A DNA stretch of 58,315 nt from Comamonadaceae bacterium. GTDB taxonomy: Bacteria > Pseudomonadota > Gammaproteobacteria > Burkholderiales > Burkholderiaceae_C. The stretch covers positions 1 through 58,315 of the forward strand of contig CANFZT010000002.1 of the NCBI GenBank assembly GCA_947451565.1, in the 5' to 3' direction. Position 1 is the stretch's first letter. Each line of letters begins with the position of its first letter. Below the pieces are notes generated by a model. It made no database searches. It saw only the letters and a list, made by a program, of their open reading frames with translations, and was not told the DNA's origin. Positions 31,291-38,961 of the stretch are shown here, piece after piece. Position numbers and translations under genes: made by a program.

Positions 31291-32624
31291 GCATGACCGA
31301 TTTGAAGCGCCCCAATATTGTGTTTGTGTTGGCCGATGACTTGGGGTGGGCAGACCTGAGTGTGTACGGACAAACTGATTTTGAAACACCGCACTTAGAC
31401 CGCATGGCGGCAGAGGGGGTGCGTTTCACGCAAGCCTATGCCAATTCGGCGGTGTGCTCGGCAACGCGTTTTGCGCTGATCACTGGACGCTATCAATACC
31501 ATTTCAGAGGTGGTTTGGAAGAACCGCTCGTGCGTCAAGCGCATGTGCATGGCTTGCCTCCCGAGCACCCAACTCTCCCTTCGGTGTTACGTGATAACGG
31601 GTATGCCACAGCATTGATTGGCAAATGGCACTTGGGGAGCCTGCCAAACTTTGGCCCTTTGAAAAGTGGCTATGACAAGTTTTTTGGCAACTATGGCGGT
31701 GCCATTGACTACTTCACGCACAAGCCGGGCGTGGGTGAGGCCGTACCGCGTGATTTGTATGAGGGTGAAGTGCCTGTCGAGCGAGTGGGCTATTTCACAC
31801 AGCTTTTGGCAGATGAGGCCAGCTCTTGGATCAAGTCACAAAGCAAAGACAAACCATTCTTTTTGTCTCTGCATTTCACCGCACCTCATTGGCCTTGGGT
31901 GGGGCCGGAGGATGAAGAGGTTTCAAAGAATTTGAAAAACATTTTTCACTATGACGGCGGCAATTTGTTGACCTATGCCAAGATGGTTCGATCGTTGGAT
32001 TCAGCGGTGGGGCAAGTGCTTCGTACCCTCAAGGCACAAGGCTTAGATGACAACACGATTGTGGTGTTCAGCAGCGACAACGGAGGGGAGCGATTTGCAA
32101 AAACATGGCCGTTCACAGGTCAAAAAACTGAATTACTCGAAGGGGGGCTCCGTGTGCCTACGCTGTTGCGTTGGCCCGCCAAACTCAAATCTCAAGTGAG
32201 CGAGCAAGTGACTATCAGCATGGATTGGTTGCCCACTTTGTTGGCGGCAGCCGGTGTATCGCCTACTTTGCCGTATGTGCCAGATGGTGAAAACATATTG
32301 CCTGTGCTAACGGGTGAAAAACCTTCGTACGACAGAACCTTGTTTTGGCGCTACAAGGCGCAAGCGCAACGTGCTGTGCGCGATGGCAACCACAAGTATT
32401 TGAAGATCAACAACAACGAGTTTTTGTTTGATGTGGTCGACGATGTGCGTGAGCGGGCCAATTTGCGCGACAAAGAACCGATTGTTTTTGAAAGGCTGAA
32501 ACAGCTTTGGAATGATTGGAATGCCAAATTCTTACCCATCACCGATGAGGTATTCACACATGGCTTGACGCCAGATATTCAAGCAGATCGTTATCGACCC
32601 GAGCGTGAAACCCATGGCATCTGA
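31287..32624 (+). CDS. Sulfatase (arylsulfatase family)
   Basis: NIVFVLADDLGWADLSVYGQTDFETPHLDRMAAEGVRF, CSATRFALITGRYQ, GKWHLG, FSSDNGGE. Confidence 0.93.
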   Translation: MSMTDLKRPNIVFVLADDLGWADLSVYGQTDFETPHLDRMAAEGVRFTQAYANSAVCSATRFALITGRYQYHFRGGLEEPLVRQAHVHGLPPEHPTLPSVLRDNGYATALIGKWHLGSLPNFGPLKSGYDKFFGNYGGAIDYFTHKPGVGEAVPRDLYEGEVPVERVGYFTQLLADEASSWIKSQSKDKPFFLSLHFTAPHWPWVGPEDEEVSKNLKNIFHYDGGNLLTYAKMVRSLDSAVGQVLRTLKAQGLDDNTIVVFSSDNGGERFAKTWPFTGQKTELLEGGLRVPTLLRWPAKLKSQVSEQVTISMDWLPTLLAAAGVSPTLPYVPDGENILPVLTGEKPSYDRTLFWRYKAQAQRAVRDGNHKYLKINNNEFLFDVVDDVRERANLRDKEPIVFERLKQLWNDWNAKFLPITDEVFTHGLTPDIQADRYRPERETHGI

Positions 32625-32748
32625 ATCAAATTCTCATCATTCTGTGGCATCAAATGCCAATGACCGTCTGACCTTGCTGGAAGTTGGTCAGATGGTATTG
32701 ATGGTGGCTATTGCTTCCTTTGGAATTTACTTTGTTTGGATTAATTAA
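32614..32748 (+). CDS. Putative 44-aa single-transmembrane small protein
   Basis: ATG overlaps sulfatase stop by 11 bp; MASESNSHHSVASNANDRLTLLEVGQMVLMVAIASFGIYFVWIN; absent from the supplied ORF track. Confidence 0.5.
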   Translation: MASESNSHHSVASNANDRLTLLEVGQMVLMVAIASFGIYFVWIN

Positions 32749-33370
32749 CTTGATTTAGCGCTTCGATTGTGCGTGTTGCTTTGACACTCTCGCGCTCGTT
32801 GTAGCGCGTCAAGTAGTCGCTTAGCACGGGCGAGATCTCTAACAGGTTGCTACGCGACTGAATCCATCCCAAGAAAACCCCCAAGTAAATATCTGCAATC
32901 GTGAAGCGTTCGCTCACCAGCCAGGTGTGATGCTGCAGGTGTGTCACGATGGGTTGTAGAGCCGCCAACAAAAGCTGCTGTCCTTTTTGTTGAATATGGG
33001 CATGTTGTTCGACATCATCATGAAAACGCTGAGGTCGATTGATGACACGAAAACTTGCTGCATGCACTTCGCTGCTCAGGTAGCCGAGCCACGATTGGAT
33101 GAGACTTCGCTCAAGTGTGTAGGGGGGCGCAAACAAAGTTGTGTTTGGTCTGAGGTCCGCTAGGTAGGGCAATATGGCGGTGTTTTCGGTGAGTAAATTG
33201 CCATCCTCTAGAACGAGTGCAGGGACACGGCCAAAAGGTGAAATTTGTCGATGAGCAGCCTGTGGGTCAGTGAGAGACACAGCGACGATTTCAATGGGGA
33301 GTTTGAGTTCGTTGACCAGCACATGACTGGCAAAGCTGCATGCACCTGGGGCGATATAAAGTTTTGACAT
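32741..33370 (-). CDS. Glutathione S-transferase family protein
   Basis: MSKLYIAPGACSFASHVLVNELKLPIEIVAVSL, SPFGRVPALVLEDGNLLTENTAILPYL. Confidence 0.92.
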   Translation of the reverse strand: MSKLYIAPGACSFASHVLVNELKLPIEIVAVSLTDPQAAHRQISPFGRVPALVLEDGNLLTENTAILPYLADLRPNTTLFAPPYTLERSLIQSWLGYLSSEVHAASFRVINRPQRFHDDVEQHAHIQQKGQQLLLAALQPIVTHLQHHTWLVSERFTIADIYLGVFLGWIQSRSNLLEISPVLSDYLTRYNERESVKATRTIEALNQVN

Positions 33371-33385
33371 CGGTGTCTTTCTGTT

Positions 33386-34366
33386 TCAAATCACAAAAAT
33401 AGATGAGCCAGTGAGTTCTCTGGATTCGAGCGCATGGTGTGCCTGAGGCGCCTGTGCCAATTCGTATCGGTGTTGAATGTCAACATTGATTCGTCCACTG
33501 GCAATCAATGCAAAGAGTTGAGAGACCAGATCCTTTTTCTCCGCTGGATCGCTGATGTAATCGGCCAGTGCAGGGCGAGTGAGATGAAGAGATCCTTTGA
33601 CGGCAAAGATATGAGGATCAAAGGCCGGAATAGGACCACTGGCTGCGCCCACACACACCATCCAACCCCGCTTTTTGAGCGTGTCCAAAGAGTTCAAGAA
33701 TGTTGACTTGCCTACGCTGTCAAACACCACATCGACGCCAACACCGTTGGTGATTTCGCGCACACGTTGGGCGACGTTTTCATGGCTGTAGTTGATGACA
33801 TGGGCACAGCCGTGTTTCAGCGCAAGCTCGGCTTTTGCGTCAGATGACACAGCGCCGATGACTTCAACTCCCAAGAGCTTGGCCCACTGTGACACGATCA
33901 AACCCAACCCGCCCGCCGCCGCATGAAGCAGTAAGGTGTCACCTGCTTTGAATGGGTACAAACGACGCAGCAAATACGCAGCCGTGAGTCCGCGCATAGT
34001 GGCTGCAGCCGCGGTTTCGAAGTCGATGATGTCTGGCAATGGAATCAAGACCGAAGTTGGAACGATATGGTCAGATGCATACGCTCCGAGCGTGTTGATG
34101 AAACCGGTGTATGTGACACGGTCTCCTACCTTGACGTTGTCAACGTCATCGCCTAGTTCAGTTACCACGCCTGCTCCCTCTACGCCGATGCCTGAAGGTA
34201 AAGATATGGTGTAGGTACCGTTTCTAAAGTAGGTGTCAGCGTAGTTCAGCCCAACGGCTGCTTGCCGCAGTCGTACCTCGCCACGTTGAGGCGCTGGTAG
34301 CTTGATGTTTTGAAGATGCAAAACGTCTGGGCCACCCACAGGATTAAATCGAATAGCTTGAGTCAT
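33386..34366 (-). CDS. Zinc-independent quinone oxidoreductase (NADPH:quinone reductase family)
   Basis: GIGVEGAGVVTELGD, LLLHAAAGGLGLIVSQWAKLLG. Confidence 0.92.
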   Translation of the reverse strand: MTQAIRFNPVGGPDVLHLQNIKLPAPQRGEVRLRQAAVGLNYADTYFRNGTYTISLPSGIGVEGAGVVTELGDDVDNVKVGDRVTYTGFINTLGAYASDHIVPTSVLIPLPDIIDFETAAAATMRGLTAAYLLRRLYPFKAGDTLLLHAAAGGLGLIVSQWAKLLGVEVIGAVSSDAKAELALKHGCAHVINYSHENVAQRVREITNGVGVDVVFDSVGKSTFLNSLDTLKKRGWMVCVGAASGPIPAFDPHIFAVKGSLHLTRPALADYISDPAEKKDLVSQLFALIASGRINVDIQHRYELAQAPQAHHALESRELTGSSIFVI

Positions 34367-34372
34367 GTGTGA

Positions 34373-35308
34373 TCAACGTGCAGACTGTGGACCTTTATTT
34401 AAGACGGCCGATACACGCTCGCCCCATCGATCTTCAGGGTAGTAGTCCCAAATGGCGCGATGTTGTACGGCCCAGTTGTCCCAAAACAGCAAGGTGCCGG
34501 GTTCCCACTTCACGCGGACTTGAAAGTGCGGGTTCTTCTCGATGTGCTGATACAAATGTTGCAGCACCGCAGTACTTTCTGCTGTGCTGAGCTCAACGAT
34601 GTGAGATGTGAAACCACTGTTGACGTACAGAAACTTTTGACCTGTGAATGGATGCTTGGCAACCACAGGGTGCGTTGCTGTTGGAAACGTCTTGCCTGCT
34701 TCAGGCTTGGTGCCGTAGCCAATGGTCCATGGCAGGGCACCATCATGCACGGCCGTGAGTCCTTCTAAGAACTGCTGATAGGCAGGGGAGAGTGATTCAT
34801 AAGCCAACACATTGTTGGCAAATGCCGTATCGCCTCCACCAAATTGAGGCAATCGAGTGACATGCAGAAACGATCCCCAAATGGGATGCGCATCACACGA
34901 TACATCGTTGTGCCAGCCTTCGCCTGCGGTGAATTCAGAATCTTTGGTTGTTTTCCAAGCCAAGACGTCAGGGTCAAACTCTTGGCTATCACCGAGTACC
35001 TTGGATGACTCTTGGCGCGCTTTGGCTAAAGCATGTCGGTGCAAAGTTCCAAAACGACGCACAAAGGCTTTGTGTTGTTCTCGGGTCAGTTGCTGATTGC
35101 GAAATGCGACGACCAAGTTTTCATGCATCGCTCTTCGGATTTCAGAAAATTGCGCATTTGAAATGTCTTTGGATAAATCCACGCCATGCACTTCTGCACC
35201 TAGCGTAGGCGTTAAGCGTCGAACCTCAATGTGTGTATAGGGTTTGCGTTCAATGCCATGCCAATTCAATAACGCTTTCTTGGCCAAGCTGTTCGGGTGG
35301 AGGCTCAT
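34373..35308 (-). CDS. TauD/TfdA family dioxygenase (copy 2)
   Basis: GWHNDVSCD (HxD), FGGGDTAFANNVLAYESL, NWAVQHRAIWDY; ORF extends to a TTG at 35362 but ATG 35308 is more plausible. Confidence 0.9.
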   Translation of the reverse strand: MSLHPNSLAKKALLNWHGIERKPYTHIEVRRLTPTLGAEVHGVDLSKDISNAQFSEIRRAMHENLVVAFRNQQLTREQHKAFVRRFGTLHRHALAKARQESSKVLGDSQEFDPDVLAWKTTKDSEFTAGEGWHNDVSCDAHPIWGSFLHVTRLPQFGGGDTAFANNVLAYESLSPAYQQFLEGLTAVHDGALPWTIGYGTKPEAGKTFPTATHPVVAKHPFTGQKFLYVNSGFTSHIVELSTAESTAVLQHLYQHIEKNPHFQVRVKWEPGTLLFWDNWAVQHRAIWDYYPEDRWGERVSAVLNKGPQSAR

Positions 35309-35344
35309 ACAGTCAATTTGTTTTGAAAAACTGACTGTATGAGC
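35303..35344. repeat. Perfect 13-bp inverted repeat, 16-bp spacer
   Basis: GCTCATACAGTCA (35303-35315) / TGACTGTATGAGC (35332-35344); contains the start codon of the minus-strand TauD gene. Confidence 0.85.
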
Positions 35345-35513
35345 GACAAGTTGATAAAGCAAAGAAGCTTTTCATCTATGGAGCTGAGAAATTCTCACAA
35401 CATGATTGCTTAGAAGTTTTTTGTATGTGAAGAGACAAATAAATTCCTTTACGTGGCACAGATCAAGCTGAAAAATCTTCAGAGATTGAAATCATTCTTA
35501 TGGAGGTATTCCA

Positions 35514-36854
35514 GTGACAACTGAAAAAAGGCAACTGCACTTGGGTGCATTTTTGCAAGGGGTAGGACATCATTTGGCTGCTTGGAGGCATCCTGACATT
35601 GATCCTTCCCATGCATTTAACTTGAATCATTTCAAAAATTTGGCACGGTTGGCTGAGTCCGCTAAATTTGATGCGATATTTTTTGCTGATAACTTGGGGC
35701 TGCCCAGCGCACCTGCGTCATTGCTTGCGAAAGCAGCCCCTGCGCACCCGTTTGATCCGTTACTGTTGTTGTCAGCCTTGACCTCAGTCACTGAGCGAAT
35801 TGGCCTGGTTGGGACCGTATCTACAACTTACCTGCCACCTTATCACTTGGCGCGTAAATTTGCCTCTTTGGATCACTTCAGCAATGGCCGTAGTGGATGG
35901 AATTTGGTCACTTCGGGCACAGATTTCGAAGCAAAGAATTTCGGACTTGACCAACAAATCAGTCATGCAAGCCGCTATGCACGGGCAGCTGAATATGTGG
36001 ATGTTGTCAAACACTTGTGGGACAGCTGGGAAGACGAGTCAGTGGCCTACAACCAATCAAGTGCTCAATTTCTAAAGCCACACACATTACACCGAGTGGA
36101 CCATCAAGGCCAACACTTCAAAGTCGAGGGTGCACTGCAAGCGCCTCGCCCTGTGCAAGGGTACCCAGTATTTGTGCAAGCCGGTTCATCTGATGATGGA
36201 CAAGATTTGGCGGCTGCGACTGCAGAGGTTGTTTTTACTGCTCAGCAAACCGTTGAAGATGCGAGGGCTTTCTATCAAAGCTTGAAGGCTAGGGTTGCTA
36301 AGTTTGGACGCAACCCAGATGCTGTGAAAGTATTGCCTGGAATTTCCCCCTACGTAGGTAAGACAGATGCCGAAGCGCAAGAAAAGTTTGAACAACTTCA
36401 ATCCCTGATTGACCCAGAGGTCGGTTTGGGCTTGCTGTCGGGCTTTATTGGGGGAAGCGTTGACTTCTCTAAATATCCCTTAGACGGACCACTCCCAGAG
36501 CTGCCAGCGACAGAAGGGTGGCAGAGTCGGCAGGAATTATTTGTGAAGTTGGCTAAGCGTGACAACTTGTCAATTCGGCAGCTATACCAACGCATCGCTG
36601 CCGCGAGAGGTCATGCCACGGTGATTGGCACGCCGCAAAGTATTGCAGACCAGTTAGAGCACTGGTTTAGTACCGAGGCGGCAGACGGATTCAATATCTT
36701 GGCACCTACGTTGCCTTATGGATTGGAGGACTTCGCGCAGTTGGTCATTCCTGAATTGCAAAAACGAGGCTTGTTTAGAACGCAATACACAGGGCGAACC
36801 TTGCGTGAGCACTTGGGCCTGGCACGGCCTGAACATCCCCATCTGAATTTTTAA
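35514..36854 (+). CDS. LLM-class flavin-dependent monooxygenase (NtaA/SnaA/DszA family), copy 2
   Basis: Paralogue of 24263-25615 along its full length; GTG start with GGAGG. Confidence 0.92.
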   Translation: MTTEKRQLHLGAFLQGVGHHLAAWRHPDIDPSHAFNLNHFKNLARLAESAKFDAIFFADNLGLPSAPASLLAKAAPAHPFDPLLLLSALTSVTERIGLVGTVSTTYLPPYHLARKFASLDHFSNGRSGWNLVTSGTDFEAKNFGLDQQISHASRYARAAEYVDVVKHLWDSWEDESVAYNQSSAQFLKPHTLHRVDHQGQHFKVEGALQAPRPVQGYPVFVQAGSSDDGQDLAAATAEVVFTAQQTVEDARAFYQSLKARVAKFGRNPDAVKVLPGISPYVGKTDAEAQEKFEQLQSLIDPEVGLGLLSGFIGGSVDFSKYPLDGPLPELPATEGWQSRQELFVKLAKRDNLSIRQLYQRIAAARGHATVIGTPQSIADQLEHWFSTEAADGFNILAPTLPYGLEDFAQLVIPELQKRGLFRTQYTGRTLREHLGLARPEHPHLNF

Positions 36855-36871
36855 ATTAAAAGGAAAAATCA

Positions 36872-37930
36872 ATGAAGAAGAAATTATTTGTACTGTTGAC
36901 GGGAGCCTTGTTACTTCTATTCGCTCAAGCGCAAACAACGCCACAGGTCATTCGTATTGGTGTGGCTACCCCAGGTGTTGGTAGTCCTGTTCGCACAGGG
37001 GGATCTAGTACATCAGTTGCCTATTCAGAGAAAGCATTTGAGGAAGAATTTAAAAAAGACAACACCAAGATTGAATGGATCTTCTTCAAGGGTGCAGGCC
37101 CTGCTGTGAATGAGGCCCTAGTCAACAAGCAAATTGATTTTGCATGGCAGGGCGATTTGCCATCGATCGTGCATCGTAGCAACCAAGTCAAAACCAAAAT
37201 TATTCTGGGAAGTGGTGTTCGAGGTGGTTTGTATTTGGGGGTGTCGCCTGACTCAACCATCAAAGGGATTGAGGACTTGCGAGGTAAGCGTGTGGCTGTT
37301 TTCAAGGGCACCAATTTGCACCTAGCAGCTGTGCGTGCGCTCGCTGACAAAGGCATTTCGGAGCGAGATGTGAAGCTGGTTAACTTAGATCCAGCAACTG
37401 CAGCAGCGGCATTGGTGGCGCACGATTTAGATGCTGTGTTTGACTATGTCGGTGTGTTCCAACTGCGAGACAAGGGGTTGGCCAAAATCATCTGGTCAGC
37501 GCATGAGGATTCATTCAAATACACACGCCAAGCGGCTTTGTTGGTTACCGATGAGTTTGCGCAGAAATATCCTAATACGGTTGAGCGTGTGGTCAAGGTG
37601 GTGGTCAAGTATGCGTACAAATACTCGAACGAAGCTCGGCGTGCGGAATTGTTTGAAACATGGGGTAAGGCTGAATATCCAGAGGGTATATGGCGTGAAG
37701 ACTTTGTTGGCCAGCCTTTAAAGGTGCGTTTTTCACCCTTGCTTGACCCGTTTCTTGTGGCCCGATACGAGGACTCAGCCAATGAGGCATATAACCTGAA
37801 ACTGATTCGCTCTAAGCCTGAAATCGCCTCTTGGTTTGACCGTCGCTATTTGAATGCTGCGTTGAAAGAGTTGAAGCTCGAAGGGTTTTGGCCTGAGTAC
37901 GCAGCCAATGGCAAACAAGTAGGACGCTGA
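36872..37930 (+). CDS. ABC transporter substrate-binding protein (AtsR-like, orphan)
   Basis: Signal peptide; VIRIGVATPGVGSPVRTGGSS, WIFFKGAGPAVNEAL; paralogue of 30193-31290. Confidence 0.88.
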   Translation: MKKKLFVLLTGALLLLFAQAQTTPQVIRIGVATPGVGSPVRTGGSSTSVAYSEKAFEEEFKKDNTKIEWIFFKGAGPAVNEALVNKQIDFAWQGDLPSIVHRSNQVKTKIILGSGVRGGLYLGVSPDSTIKGIEDLRGKRVAVFKGTNLHLAAVRALADKGISERDVKLVNLDPATAAAALVAHDLDAVFDYVGVFQLRDKGLAKIIWSAHEDSFKYTRQAALLVTDEFAQKYPNTVERVVKVVVKYAYKYSNEARRAELFETWGKAEYPEGIWREDFVGQPLKVRFSPLLDPFLVARYEDSANEAYNLKLIRSKPEIASWFDRRYLNAALKELKLEGFWPEYAANGKQVGR

Positions 37931-37953
37931 TCACTACGTTGTTGTTGGATAAA

Positions 37954-37984
37954 AAAATGCCCGGCTAAGCCGGGCATTTTTGAT
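37954..37984. terminator. Bidirectional rho-independent terminator
   Basis: AAAATGCCCGGC-TAA-GCCGGGCATTTT between convergent genes; perfect 12-bp stem. Confidence 0.95.
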
Positions 37985-38003
37985 GGCGCAATGATCACAT
38001 CGA

Positions 38004-38945
38004 TCAAGCTGCTTGCTCAAGCGCCTTAGGGGAGTTGGCGGCTTGCGGGTTGGCTGTAATGCGCAATGAACGTGATGATTGACCATCGACGTTCACGGGC
38101 ACCTCGCCTGCCACTGTGACGCGACGCACAATGCGGTGCTGTGTGCCGTAGTCATTGATGGCGTAGTGTTGTGTTGCGCGGTTGTCCCAAATCGCCACAT
38201 CGCCTTGTGCCCATTGCCAGCGCGCTGTATTTTCCAAACGAATCACGTGATTTTGCAAAATCGAAATCAAGCGTTGAGAGTCACCACCAGTGTGGTTGAC
38301 CAAACGTTTGACAAAGTGCCCTAAAAGCAAACTGCGCTTGCCTGTTTCTGGATGCACACGCACCACGGGGTGTTCTGTTTCATAAACCGTCGAGGTGAAC
38401 AAGGACTTGAAGCGTTGAATGTCTTCAGGACTTACCTGGGTTACACGGTGAGTGGTGTAGTCGTAGTCGTTGGTGTGCAGGGCCCACAGTTTGTCAGCCA
38501 AAGCGCGTAGGTCTTCGGGCAAGTCTTCATAAGCCGCTTCTGCATTGGCCCACACCGTATCCCCGCCAGCTGCAGGAATTTTCACGCCACGCAAGACAGA
38601 AATTTTGGGATAGGCCACATCAAAGGTTACATCGGTATGCCAAGAGTTGGCACGCCCGCCGTGCTCGGAGTCAAGTTCCAACACATGGCTGGTGCCGCCT
38701 TTAGAGGGGACGGTGGGGTGCGACACCACATCGCCAAACAAAGTGGCAAAGGCTTCTTGGGAAGCGTCGTCTAGGTGGTCTTGGTCTCGAAAGAAAATCA
38801 CTTTGTAGTGGAGCAGTGCTTGTTTGATGTTTGACACAACAGCTGGGTCAAGATCGGTGCTGAGTTTGATGTTGCGAATCACAGCGCCGATTCGGCCTGC
38901 GTGTGGCTTTAAATCAAGGTCAAAGGTAGGGTAGGTTGTGGACAT
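38004..38945 (-). CDS. atsK: Fe(II)/2-oxoglutarate-dependent alkylsulfatase (AtsK-like, TauD superfamily)
   Basis: GRIGAVIRNIKLSTDLDP, HYKVIFFRDQDHLDD, RANSWHTDVTF, FTSTVYETEHPVVRVHPETGKRSLLLGHFVKR, IWDNRATQHYAINDYGTQHRIVRRVTVAGEVPVNVDG; resembles recalled Pseudomonas AtsK. Confidence 0.85.
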   Translation of the reverse strand: MSTTYPTFDLDLKPHAGRIGAVIRNIKLSTDLDPAVVSNIKQALLHYKVIFFRDQDHLDDASQEAFATLFGDVVSHPTVPSKGGTSHVLELDSEHGGRANSWHTDVTFDVAYPKISVLRGVKIPAAGGDTVWANAEAAYEDLPEDLRALADKLWALHTNDYDYTTHRVTQVSPEDIQRFKSLFTSTVYETEHPVVRVHPETGKRSLLLGHFVKRLVNHTGGDSQRLISILQNHVIRLENTARWQWAQGDVAIWDNRATQHYAINDYGTQHRIVRRVTVAGEVPVNVDGQSSRSLRITANPQAANSPKALEQAA

Positions 38946-38961
38946 GTCATTCTCCGAGGGG

